Part shown: positions 1-7,194 of the stretch, one piece after another
How positions within the stretch are numbered: position 1 is the first letter of the stretch
Layout of the letters: every line of letters begins with the position of its first letter
Source: Rhodoplanes elegans
GTDB lineage: Bacteria; Pseudomonadota; Alphaproteobacteria; Rhizobiales; Xanthobacteraceae
Assembly: GCF_016653355.1 (NCBI RefSeq)
Contig: NZ_NHSK01000149.1
Location: 1 to 46,183 of the forward strand
Length of the DNA stretch: 46,183 nt
Direction of reading: 5' to 3'
Translations under genes and position numbers: made by a program
Notes under the pieces: generated by a model
Database searches by the model: none
What the model saw: only the letters and a program-made list of their open reading frames with translations
What the model was told of the DNA's origin: nothing

Positions 1-114
1 CGCGGAAACCATCTTGGCCAGCGGCCGCGAGTGGCCGCACCGACAGGCCGAACATATGGACGCAAGCGATCCGATCCGTTCTGAAAATCTCTTGCTGCAC
101 GGGGGCCGTCCACA

Positions 115-157
115 TATGGGTCCCGGGCTCGGCGCTTGCGCGCCGCCCCGGGACGAC
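115..157. repeat. Dispersed palindromic repeat, family C (partial copy)
   Basis: An imperfect inverted repeat of the form gggtcccgggctcgg...ccgccccgggacgac. The same text recurs in the right half of the element at 39567-39689. Positions 1-114 hold nothing I can assign to a gene. Confidence 0.6.
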
Positions 158-179
158 GGCCGTTGCGGAGTGGCGCTGC

Positions 180-1556
180 CTACCGCGGCCTTACGGCCGA
201 GCGTACCGGCGTCGGCACGGCGCGGCCGTCGCCCTTCGCCGCCGCGCCGGCCGGCGTGTCGCGATACAGATCCGCCCGGGTCGGCGGCAGGCCGGAGGGG
301 CCGCGGCGGCGTTTTGAGGCGAGCGTCTGATAGAGGCCGACCGTGTTGCGCTCGAAGGCGATCGCGCAGGCCGCCAGATAGGCGATCCACATCCGGGTCT
401 TGACCTCGCCGACCTCGGCGACCGCGGCCGCCTCGTTGGCGACCAGGCGGTCGTGCCAGAGCTTGCAGGTCTTCCAGTAGTGCTCGCGCAGCTGCTCGAC
501 GTCGTGCACCTCGAAGCCGTGCCGCTCCAGCATCGTCACCGTGTTGCCGATGTGGTCGAGCTCGCCGCCCGGGAAGATGTACTTGGTCAGCAGCGCGAAC
601 TCGGCGCGCTTCTTGCGGAACGTCTTGTCGTCGCGCTTGGCCGGACGGGTGATGGCGTGGTGCAGGAACAGCCCGCCCGGGACCAGCACCCGGTTCACGG
701 TGTCGTAATAGGTCGGGTAGTTGTCGATCCCGATATGCTCCTGGATGCCGATCGCCGCGACCTTGTCGTACTGGCCGTCGACCGTCGAATAGTCGCGCAG
801 CTCGATCTTGACCCGGTCCTCGAGCCCGAGGCGGCGGACCTTCTCCTGGCCCCAGGCGACCTGCTGCTCGGACAGCGTGACGCCGTGCGCGATCACGCCG
901 TAGTGCTGCGCCGCGTAGCAGGAGAGCGCGCCCCAGCCGCAGCCGACGTCCAGGAGCCGCTCGCCCGGCTTCAGCCGCAGCTTGCGGCAGATGTGCTCCA
1001 GCTTGTCGCGCTGGATGGTGTCGACGTCGTTGTCCCAGTCGGTGCAGTAGCCGCAGGTGTAGACCATCTCGCGGTCGAGCCAGAGCGCGTAGAAGGCGTT
1101 CGAGACGTCGTAGTGATAGGCGATGTTCTTCTTGTTCTCGGATGGCGCGCCGCTGCTCGGCGCCTCGTCGGGCGTCTCCTCGAGCGGCCACGGGCCGCCG
1201 CGCGACACGGTGAAGAAGCGCGCCGCGGTCGTCAGCGTCAGCGTCTTGTCGAGGGTCTTCAGGAAGTCCTTGGTGCGCACCTTGGGGCGCTGCTTGACGA
1301 GATCGAAGATCGTCCCGTTGACGAGCGCGATGCGCCCCGCCGCCCACAGGTTGGCGAGCGTCTCCAGGTTCGGCCGGCGCACCAGCGCGGCGACGACGCC
1401 CTCGTCGGCGATCCTGACCGCCAGCGCCTCGGGGGCGAGCTCGGCCGGCACCCGGACGCCGTCCCAGAGCACGAAGCCGATGTCGAGCGCAAGCCGCTCG
1501 CGCGCATGGGCGAGGAGCTTTCCGAAGCTGTCGAGGCGCCGTGCGGCCGCGTCCAT
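180..1556 (-). CDS. cfa: Cyclopropane-fatty-acyl-phospholipid synthase family protein
   Basis: A SAM-dependent enzyme of 458 residues that methylenates the double bond of unsaturated acyl chains in membrane phospholipids, forming cyclopropane fatty acids. The SAM-binding motif LLDVGCGWG lies at about residues 201-209, preceded by the family signature HYDVSNAFYALWL (about 148-160) and CGYCTDW. Residues 1-140 form the N-terminal lipid-binding half typical of Cfa. The frame stays open far upstream, but homology begins at the ATG at 1556, giving a normal family length. It is divergent from cmk across 138 bp. A few C-terminal residues (proline, alanine and arginine rich) look non-conserved. Confidence 0.93.
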   Translation of the reverse strand: MDAAARRLDSFGKLLAHARERLALDIGFVLWDGVRVPAELAPEALAVRIADEGVVAALVRRPNLETLANLWAAGRIALVNGTIFDLVKQRPKVRTKDFLKTLDKTLTLTTAARFFTVSRGGPWPLEETPDEAPSSGAPSENKKNIAYHYDVSNAFYALWLDREMVYTCGYCTDWDNDVDTIQRDKLEHICRKLRLKPGERLLDVGCGWGALSCYAAQHYGVIAHGVTLSEQQVAWGQEKVRRLGLEDRVKIELRDYSTVDGQYDKVAAIGIQEHIGIDNYPTYYDTVNRVLVPGGLFLHHAITRPAKRDDKTFRKKRAEFALLTKYIFPGGELDHIGNTVTMLERHGFEVHDVEQLREHYWKTCKLWHDRLVANEAAAVAEVGEVKTRMWIAYLAACAIAFERNTVGLYQTLASKRRRGPSGLPPTRADLYRDTPAGAAAKGDGRAVPTPVRSAVRPR

Positions 1557-1694
1557 GAACCCTACTCCCACGCCATCGCCCGGCGGCTCCGGGCGGGGGG
1601 ATATTGCAGAACCGCGGCCGCCATGGAATAGCCTGCCGGCCCGACGGCGGCCCCCGGCGCCCCGAGGCTCGTGCAACGGGTTGACGAACAAGAC

Positions 1695-2318
1695 ATGATC
1701 ATCGCCATCGACGGGCCGGCGGCGTCCGGCAAGGGGACGCTCGGCAAGCGCCTCGCCCGCCACTACGGGCTGCGCCATCTCGACACCGGGCTCCTCTACA
1801 GGGCCGTCGCCCACGCGGTGCTGGCCGCCGGCCACGCCCCGGACGACCGGGCGACGGCGGCGGCGGCCGCGCAGGCGCTCGACCCGACCGGCTTCGACGA
1901 GACGGTGCTGAAGAGCCAGGCGGTCGGCGAGGCGTCGTCGATCGTCTCGGCGATCCCGGAGGTGCGGGCGGCCCTGTTCAACTTCCAGCAGGAGTTCGCG
2001 GCGACGCCGCCCGGCGCCGTGCTCGACGGCCGCGACATCGGCACGGTGATCTGCCCGCATGCCGACGTGAAGATCTTCGTCACCGCCTCACCCGAAGCGC
2101 GCGCGCGTCGCCGCTGGCTGGAGTTTTCCGCGCGGGGGCAGGCCATCGCGGAGGCCGAGGTGCTGGCCGACATCCGCCGTCGCGACGAGCGCGACTCGGG
2201 CCGCGCCGTCGCCCCGCTGGTCGCCGCCGCCGACGCGCATGTCCTCGACACGACCGAACTCGACGTGGAAGCCGCCGTGGCCGCCGCGATCGCGCTGGTC
2301 GAGGCGAGGCGGAGCTGA
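1695..2318 (+). CDS. cmk: Cytidylate kinase
   Basis: Phosphorylates CMP and dCMP with ATP in pyrimidine nucleotide salvage and in recycling of CMP from lipid synthesis. The P-loop is at the very N terminus ([11 protein letters not shown], residues 4-14), followed by [12 protein letters not shown], which binds the substrate, and DGRDIGT near residue 115. At 207 residues it is the normal size. I chose the ATG at 1695 because the P-loop normally starts about four residues in; an in-frame upstream start at 1671 adds eight unconserved residues. In many alphaproteobacteria cmk sits beside aroA and rpsA; here it has cfa and a transglutaminase-like gene as neighbours. Confidence 0.93.
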   Translation: MIIAIDGPAASGKGTLGKRLARHYGLRHLDTGLLYRAVAHAVLAAGHAPDDRATAAAAAQALDPTGFDETVLKSQAVGEASSIVSAIPEVRAALFNFQQEFAATPPGAVLDGRDIGTVICPHADVKIFVTASPEARARRRWLEFSARGQAIAEAEVLADIRRRDERDSGRAVAPLVAAADAHVLDTTELDVEAAVAAAIALVEARRS

Positions 2319-2332
2319 CCGCGCCGCCTGTT

Positions 2333-2490
2333 CCCTCTCCCCGCTGCGCGGGGAGAGGGTGGCTCGCCGCGAAGCGGCGAGTCGGGTGAGGGGGCGCCTC
2401 CGTAAAGCTCAGACTCGCGGATACGCCCCCTCACCCGACATCCGCGCTGAACGCACGAATGTCGACCTCTCCCCGCACGCGGGGAGAGGT
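2333..2490. repeat. Composite palindromic intergenic repeat, family G
   Basis: Three hairpins fill the cmk/transglutaminase gap: CCCTCTCCCCG...CGGGGAGAGGG (2333-2359), CTCGCCGC-GAA-GCGGCGAG (2363-2381), and CCTCTCCCCGC-AC-GCGGGGAGAGG (2466-2489). The segment GGGTGAGGGGGCG near 2384 is mirrored by CGCCCCCTCACCC at 2424-2436, so the whole block is one long inverted repeat. It may end transcription from both convergent genes, but there is no T-run. Confidence 0.75.
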
Positions 2491-2504
2491 GATCCTCGGT
2501 GTCC

Positions 2505-3311
2505 TCACTCCACCTCGTCGGTGATCACCGTGAAGTTGGCGAGATCGGCCCGGCCGAACGAGGTCGAGATCGCGACGTCGGTCGCATCGCGACCCCGGGC
2601 GACGAGAATCCGGCCGATGCGCGGCACGTTGTGGCGGGCGTCGAACGTGTACCAGCGGCCGCCCAGATAGGCCTCGAACCAGGCGGAAAAATCCATCGGC
2701 TGCGGGTCCTTCGGCACCCCGATGTCGCCCAGATAGCCGGTGCAGTAGCGCGCCGGGATGTTCATGCAGCGGCAGAACGTGATGGCGAGATGGGCGAAGT
2801 CGCGGCACACGCCGAGCCGCTCGGAATGGCCTTCGGCGGCCGTGCGGGTCGAGCGCGCCTGCATGTAGTCGAAGGTCAGGTGGTCGTGGACGTAGTCGCA
2901 GATCGCCTGCACCCGGGCCCAGCCCGGCGGCGTCCCGGCGAACAGCGACCACGCCTGCTCGGCGAGATGCTCGGTGTCGCAGTAGCGGCTGCCGAGCAGG
3001 TAGACGAGCGTGTCGTCGGGCAGGTCCTGGACGGCGACCTGCGGCGCGTCGGGGACGACCTCGTCGGGCCGGCCGGTGTCGCTCACCAGGAAGTCCGCCG
3101 CGAACCGCACCCGGCCGGCGGGCGCGACGATGCGGGTGCAGGCATTGCCGAACGGGTCCTCGTAGGTGCGGGTCGGCAGCGGCGGGTCGAAGGTGATGTG
3201 CTGCGGGCTCAAGAGGTCGCCGATGCGCGAGGCGTGCACCGACACCAGCAGGATCATCGGGGTGGGCTGCGGACAGTCGAAGGCGATGTCGTAGCCGGCA
3301 CGGATTTTCAC
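2505..3311 (-). CDS. Transglutaminase-like (cysteine protease fold) family protein
   Basis: A 268-residue protein of the bacterial transglutaminase-like family, whose members are probable cysteine peptidases or amidases; the substrate is unknown. The catalytic triad is visible as Cys in GVCRDFAHLAITFCR, His in YTFDARHNVPRIGR, and the following conserved residues. The N-terminal half is the beta-rich transglutaminase N domain. The likely start is the GTG at 3311 (V-K-I-R-A-G-Y-D-I), where family members begin; the frame is open upstream but that part is low-complexity repeat DNA. No signal peptide is visible, so it is probably cytoplasmic. It is convergent with cmk. Confidence 0.85.
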   Translation of the reverse strand: MKIRAGYDIAFDCPQPTPMILLVSVHASRIGDLLSPQHITFDPPLPTRTYEDPFGNACTRIVAPAGRVRFAADFLVSDTGRPDEVVPDAPQVAVQDLPDDTLVYLLGSRYCDTEHLAEQAWSLFAGTPPGWARVQAICDYVHDHLTFDYMQARSTRTAAEGHSERLGVCRDFAHLAITFCRCMNIPARYCTGYLGDIGVPKDPQPMDFSAWFEAYLGGRWYTFDARHNVPRIGRILVARGRDATDVAISTSFGRADLANFTVITDEVE

Positions 3312-3400
3312 GCGAAGGGCACTCCGGTTGCGGGGCACGGTCGTCTCGACGAGAAAAATGCAAGCGGGGTGCCAACGCCGAGCCCGCGGCTGCCCCCTCC

Positions 3401-3541
3401 CTGTCCCTCCCCCGCAAGCGGGAGAGGGGACGCTGGAGCCGCTACGCCGTGGCGATGCGGAAAGTTCCGATTGTTTCGGGCCTAGCCGTGCCGCGGGCGG
3501 CTCCCTCCCCCGCTTGCGGGGGAGGGTCGGGGAGGGGGCGC
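3401..3541. repeat. Pair of palindromic repeats, family G, in a 336-bp gene-free gap
   Basis: Two hairpins, CCTCCCCCGCAAGCGGGAG-type near 3405-3428 and CTCCCTCCCCCGC-TT-GCGGGGGAGGG near 3501-3526, face each other. The trailing text gacgctggagccg at 3429-3441 recurs next to the copy at 8785-8820. The rest of the gap 3312-3647 holds only the promoter signature at 3596-3622. Confidence 0.7.
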
Positions 3542-3595
3542 CCCGAGCACGGCACCGGCGCGAGCGGGCATGCCTCCCCGAAATTTCCGCCCCCG

Positions 3596-3622
3596 TGTCG
3601 GGATCGGCTAGGCTCGGCCGTC
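3596..3622 (+). promoter_or_regulatory. Putative ECF42-type promoter of the DGPF/sigma operon
   Basis: TGTCGG (3596-3601), 17 bases, then CGTC (3619-3622), 25 bp before the ATG at 3648. The same hexamer, spacing and -10 tetramer occur at 5359-5385. From memory, the ECF42 target motif described in Streptomyces venezuelae is TGTCGA around -35 and CG(A/T)C around -10, which this fits with one change. This suggests the sigma factor drives its own operon. Confidence 0.65.
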
Positions 3623-3647
3623 CTCGGATCACGGAGGGAGCCCCCGG

Positions 3648-4064
3648 ATGCTGTACGCCATTCTCTGCTACCATCAGGAAGACGTCGTCTGCTCCTGGAG
3701 CAAGGAGGAGGACGACGCCGTGATGGCGCGCCTCGCGCCGATCCAGGAGCGGCTGGCGCGCCAGGGCAAGCTCGGCCCGGTCGCGCGGCTGATGCCGACC
3801 ACGGCGGCGACGACGCTGCGCAAGGATCGCGATCCGCCGCTCGTCATCGACGGACCGTTCGCCGAGACGAAAGAGCAGCTTCTCGGCTTCTACATCGTCG
3901 ATTGCGCGTCGCTCGACGAGGCCCTGGAGATCGCCCGCGAGCTGGGCGCGGCCAATCCGGGCGGCGCCTACGAGCTGCGGCCAGTCGCGCTGTTTCATCC
4001 CGCCACGTCTCCGCCGAGCGCGTCTCCGCCCGCCACGTCTCCTCCCGCGAAGGTCACGGCCTGA
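3648..4064 (+). CDS. YCII/DGPF-domain protein, ECF42 partner
   Basis: A 138-residue member of the YCII-related (DGPF) family. The signature VIDGPFAETKEQ is at about residues 66-77 in an alpha-beta ferredoxin-like fold. Biochemical function is unknown; in many bacteria these genes lie directly next to ECF42 sigma factors, as here. A good ribosome site (ggaggg) precedes the ATG. The last 20 residues are a degenerate S-P-P-A-T repeat from a tandem cgccacgtctcc-like run. Its stop codon shares one base with the sigma-factor ATG (TGATG), so the two are probably translationally coupled. Confidence 0.88.
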   Translation: MLYAILCYHQEDVVCSWSKEEDDAVMARLAPIQERLARQGKLGPVARLMPTTAATTLRKDRDPPLVIDGPFAETKEQLLGFYIVDCASLDEALEIARELGAANPGGAYELRPVALFHPATSPPSASPPATSPPAKVTA

Positions 4065-5326
4065 TGGATGTCGACTGGATTGGCGCGACCCTTCATGCGG
4101 CGCGGCCGCAGGTGCTCGCCGCGCTGACCCGTGCGTTCCGGGATCTCGACCTCGCCGAGGAGGCGCTGCAGGAGGCGTCGCTGCGCGCGCTCAAGACCTG
4201 GCCGAAGAACGGCCCGCCGCGCGACGCCGCGGCGTGGCTGGTCATGGTCGGCCGCAACGCCGCGATCGACGCGGTGCGGCGCAAGCGCCGCGAGGCGCCG
4301 CTGCCCGACGAGGAGGTCTTGTCCGAGCGCGACGACGCCGAGGCGGCGCTGGCCGAGGAGCTCGACGAGAGCCACTATCGCGACGACATTCTGAGACTGC
4401 TGTTCGTCTGCTGCCATCCCGACCTGCCGGCGACCCAGCAGATCGCGCTGGCGCTGCGCATCGTCTCGGGCCTGTCGGTCGGCGAGATCGCGCGGGCGTT
4501 CCTCGTCAGCGAGGCCGCCATGGAGCAGCGCATCACCCGCGCCAAGCGACGGGTGGCGAGCGCGAACGTGCCGTTCGAGGCGCCGAGCCCGCCGGAGCGC
4601 GCCGCCCGCGTCGCCACCGTGGCGGCGACCATCTATCTCCTGTTCAACGAGGGCTATGCGGCGAGCGGCGGCGAGGCGCATGTGCGCCACGGCCTGTGCG
4701 ACGAGGCGATCCGGCTGGCGCGCCTGCTGCTCCGCCTGTTCCCGACCGAGCCCGAGATCATGGGCCTGACGGCGCTGATGCTGCTCCAGCATTCGCGCGC
4801 CGCGGCACGGCTCGACGCCGATGGTGACATCGTGCTGCTCGACGATCAGGACCGCAGCCGCTGGGACCGGCGGCTGATCGACGAGGGGCTCGCGCTGCTC
4901 GACAAGGCGATGCGGCATCGAGCCCCGGGACCATATCAGGTCCAGGCGGCGATCGCGGCCCTGCACGCGCGCGCCGCCCGGCCGCAGGATACCGACTGGG
5001 CCCAGATCGAGATTCTCTACGGCGTGCTCGAGCGGCTGACGCCCTCGCCGGTGGTGTCCTTGAACCGCGCCGTGGCGACCTGGAAGCTGCGCGGCGCCGA
5101 GGCGGCGCTCGCCGTGATCGGGCCGCTGGAGGCGGATCTCGCCGGCTACTTCTACTTCTTCGGCCTGAAGGGTGCGCTGCTCGACGCGCTCGGGCGCACC
5201 GGCGAGGCGCGCACCGCCTTCGACCGCGCCATCGCGCTCGCCCACTCGCCGGCCGAGGCCGCGCATATCCGCCGTCAGCTCGATCGCCTCGCCACGGCGC
5301 CCGTGACGACTGCGACGTCCTCCTGA
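4064..5326 (+). CDS. RNA polymerase sigma factor, ECF42 group
   Basis: A 420-residue extracytoplasmic-function sigma factor. Region 2 (DLAEEALQEASLRALKTWP...AAWLVMVGRNAAIDAVRR) is at about residues 25-70. Region 4 (LSVGEIARAFLVSEAAMEQRITRAKRR) is at about 140-170. A long C-terminal extension of about 240 residues has the group hallmark LLFNEGYAASGG and TPR-like helices (LNRAVA, ALLDALGRTGEARTAFDRAI). No anti-sigma gene is adjacent, as expected for ECF42, where the extension is thought to be needed for activity. It is coupled to the upstream DGPF gene. I infer it controls that operon and the DUF1428 gene through the shared promoter signature. Confidence 0.92.
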   Translation: MDVDWIGATLHAARPQVLAALTRAFRDLDLAEEALQEASLRALKTWPKNGPPRDAAAWLVMVGRNAAIDAVRRKRREAPLPDEEVLSERDDAEAALAEELDESHYRDDILRLLFVCCHPDLPATQQIALALRIVSGLSVGEIARAFLVSEAAMEQRITRAKRRVASANVPFEAPSPPERAARVATVAATIYLLFNEGYAASGGEAHVRHGLCDEAIRLARLLLRLFPTEPEIMGLTALMLLQHSRAAARLDADGDIVLLDDQDRSRWDRRLIDEGLALLDKAMRHRAPGPYQVQAAIAALHARAARPQDTDWAQIEILYGVLERLTPSPVVSLNRAVATWKLRGAEAALAVIGPLEADLAGYFYFFGLKGALLDALGRTGEARTAFDRAIALAHSPAEAAHIRRQLDRLATAPVTTATSS

Positions 5327-5358
5327 AATTACCTCCCGCAAAAAAAGATTCGCGTCAC

Positions 5359-5385
5359 TGTCGGGGTCCCGCCGCGCCGTCCGTC
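5359..5385 (+). promoter_or_regulatory. Putative ECF42-type promoter before DUF1428 gene
   Basis: TGTCGG (5359-5364), 17 bases, CGTC (5382-5385), 44 bp before the ATG at 5429. It matches the element at 3596-3622 in hexamer, spacing and tetramer, while the DNA between and around the two differs. It would make 5429-6260, and possibly the genes beyond, part of the sigma factor's regulon. Confidence 0.65.
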
Positions 5386-5428
5386 TTCAGGGCGTGACGG
5401 GAGACGAGACAGGAGAGGAGGACCCCCG

Positions 5429-5797
5429 ATGGAGATGCTGGGCAAGTATGTCGACGGCTATGTGCTGCCGGTGCCGACCGCGAAGCTCGATGCCTATCGC
5501 GCGATGGCCCGGGAGGCCGGCCGGGTGTGGCGCGATCACGGCGCGCTCGCCTTCGTCGAATGCGTCGCCGAGGACGTGAAGCCCGGCACCCACACGTCGT
5601 TCCCGCAGGCCGTCAAGCTCGAGCCGGACGAGACCGTGATCTTCTCGTGGATCGTCTTCGCCTCGCGGGCCGAGCGCGACCGTATCAACGCCGCCGTGAT
5701 GGAGGACGAGCGCATCAAGCAGTGGCACGAGCGCGAGCCGGTGTTCGACGGCAAGCGGATGTTCTGGGGCGGCTTCGACGTTCTGGTCGAAGCCTGA
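5429..5797 (+). CDS. DUF1428 family protein
   Basis: A 122-residue protein of the DUF1428 family, small alpha-beta-barrel-like proteins of unknown function (YbaA-like). The conserved opening YVDGYVLPVP and closing segments KRMFWGGFDVLV are complete. A ribosome site (aggagagga) precedes the ATG at 5429; the second Met at 5435 is an alternative start. DUF1428 genes are often grouped with DGPF and VOC genes and with ECF sigma factors, as they are here, which hints at a role in oxidative or xenobiotic stress, but this is association only. The DGPF gene follows after 31 bp. Confidence 0.88.
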   Translation: MEMLGKYVDGYVLPVPTAKLDAYRAMAREAGRVWRDHGALAFVECVAEDVKPGTHTSFPQAVKLEPDETVIFSWIVFASRAERDRINAAVMEDERIKQWHEREPVFDGKRMFWGGFDVLVEA

Positions 5798-5828
5798 TCC
5801 GACATCCAAACAAAGAGGGAAGATCATC

Positions 5829-6260
5829 ATGAAGGTCATGGTTCTGGTCAAGGCGAGCCAGGCGTCGGAAGCCGGCGAGATGCCGTCCACCGCGCTGTTC
5901 GAGGCGATGGGCAAGTACAACGAGGCGCTGGTCGAGGCCGGCATCATGCTGGCCGGCGAGGGCCTGCATCCGACCTCGAAGGGCAAGCGCGTGCGCTTCG
6001 ACGGCGCGAGCCGCACCGTCATCGACGGCCCCTTCGCCGAGACCAAGGAGCTGGTCGCCGGCTACTGGCTGTGGAACGTCGCCTCGATGGAGGAGGCGGT
6101 CGAGTGGCTGAAGCGCTGCCCCAACCCGCACGAGGAGGCCGGCGAGGTCGAGATCCGCCAGGTCTTCGAGATGGAGGATTTCGGCGAGGCCTTCACGCCC
6201 GAGCTGCGTGACCGCGAGGCGCGCATGCAGGAGCGCATCCGCGAGAAGACCGGCGGGTGA
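5829..6260 (+). CDS. YCII/DGPF-domain protein (second copy)
   Basis: A 143-residue YCII-related protein with the signature VIDGPFAETKELVAGYW at about residues 64-80, in a different subfamily from the copy at 3648 (it opens MKVMVLVKAS rather than MLYAILCYH). The C-terminal 30 residues (EDFGEAFTPELRDREARMQERI) are helical, as in longer family members. It follows the DUF1428 gene by 31 bp with an agaggga ribosome site and is probably co-transcribed. Function is unknown. Confidence 0.88.
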   Translation: MKVMVLVKASQASEAGEMPSTALFEAMGKYNEALVEAGIMLAGEGLHPTSKGKRVRFDGASRTVIDGPFAETKELVAGYWLWNVASMEEAVEWLKRCPNPHEEAGEVEIRQVFEMEDFGEAFTPELRDREARMQERIREKTGG

Positions 6261-6286
6261 CGACAGGCTCCGCAGCGGACGGCGTC

Positions 6287-6436
6287 CGTGTCCCGGGCGC
6301 GGCGCGCCGCGCCGTGACCCGGGACCCAGGGGCGACGGGACGATGCGCTCGTCGAGCCGCTCGTCGTGCGGCTCCTGGGCCCCGGCTCTGCGGCGCATCG
6401 GGCCGTTGGCCCGACGCGCCGCAGAGCCGGGGCACG
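6287..6436 (+). repeat. Composite repeat element R, copy 1
   Basis: A 150-bp element bounded by cgtgtcccggg at the left and gccggggcacg at the right. It has two hairpin arms: gtgtcccgggcgcggcgc...gccgtgacccggga and ccccggctctgcggcgc...gcgccgcagagccgggg. Closely similar elements are at 31711-31838 (inverted) and 35528-35676 (direct). This copy separates the second DGPF gene from the VOC gene within an otherwise compact co-directional run. Confidence 0.8.
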
Positions 6437-6485
6437 AGCGAAGCAACACGCCGGACCTGATCATAATCTCGCAAAGGAACCCCCG

Positions 6486-6917
6486 ATGAGCACCATGGTC
6501 TTCCTCAACCTGCCGGTCGCCGATCTGCCGCGATCGATGCGGTTCTTCGAGACGCTCGGCTGGACGTTCAACCCGCAGTTCACCGACGACACGGCGGCCT
6601 GCCTCGTCATCTCCGACACCATTTACGCGATGCTGCTGACCCACGAGAAATTCCGGCAGTTCACCGACAAGGCGATCGCCGACAGCCGCACCACGGTGGA
6701 GGTGATGACCTGCCTGTCGGCGGAGAGCCGCGAAAAGGTCGACGCGCTGGTCGACACCGCCGTCAAGGCCGGCGCCGCCGAGCCGCGTCCGGCGAGCGAC
6801 TACGGCTTCATGTACTACCGGGCGTTCGACGATCTCGACGGCCACACCTGGGAGATCATGTGGATGGATCCGGCGCATGTGCAGACGGCGCCGGCCGAAG
6901 CGGGTGCGGCCGCCTAG
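6486..6917 (+). CDS. VOC family protein (glyoxalase-like)
   Basis: A 143-residue single-domain protein of the vicinal-oxygen-chelate superfamily, of the type starting with (M)VFLNLPVADLPRSMRFFETLGW and ending in YYRAFDDLDGHTWEIMWMD. The terminal D-GHTWE supplies a likely metal ligand (Glu). Such proteins bind metals or act in detoxification; the substrate is unknown. The start at 6486 follows aaaggaacccccg, which holds a ribosome site. The MoaD-like gene follows after 3 bp, so the two are co-transcribed. Confidence 0.88.
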   Translation: MSTMVFLNLPVADLPRSMRFFETLGWTFNPQFTDDTAACLVISDTIYAMLLTHEKFRQFTDKAIADSRTTVEVMTCLSAESREKVDALVDTAVKAGAAEPRPASDYGFMYYRAFDDLDGHTWEIMWMDPAHVQTAPAEAGAAA

Positions 6918-6920
6918 GTC

Positions 6921-7190
6921 ATGCCCCGCGTCGTCTTCACCCAGAACATCCAGCGCCACGTCGCCTGCCCGGAGATCGAGGTCTCCGGCTCCACCGTGCG
7001 CGAGGCGCTGGACGCGGTGTTCGCGGAGAACCCGCAGGCGCGCGGCTACGTGCTCGACGATCAGGGCGCGCTGCGTCGCCACATGAGCGTGTTCGTCGAC
7101 GGCACCTTGGTGCGCGACCGCACGCGGCTCGCCGAGCCGGTCGGCCCGGCGAGCACCATCCATGTCTTCCAAGCACTCTCCGGAGGCTGA
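6921..7190 (+). CDS. MoaD/ThiS family small sulfur-carrier-like protein
   Basis: An 89-residue beta-grasp protein ending in Gly-Gly, the tail that is adenylated and thiocarboxylated in MoaD and ThiS or conjugated in ubiquitin-like proteins. Recognisable parts are STVREALDAVFAENPQARGYVLDDQG, FVDGTLVRDRTRLAEPVG and the closing FQALSGG. It lies 3 bp after the VOC gene and 4 bp before the BNR-propeller gene. The bases GGAGG that encode Gly-Gly before the stop also serve as the next gene's ribosome site. No molybdopterin or thiazole synthesis gene is nearby, so a dedicated carrier role with its neighbour is more likely than cofactor synthesis. Confidence 0.88.
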   Translation: MPRVVFTQNIQRHVACPEIEVSGSTVREALDAVFAENPQARGYVLDDQGALRRHMSVFVDGTLVRDRTRLAEPVGPASTIHVFQALSGG

Positions 7191-7194
7191 TCAG

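Noticed and set aside
6287-6436. Treating the R elements as insertion sequences
   Set aside because: They are about 150 bp with no coding sequence, and no transposase gene is in the window.
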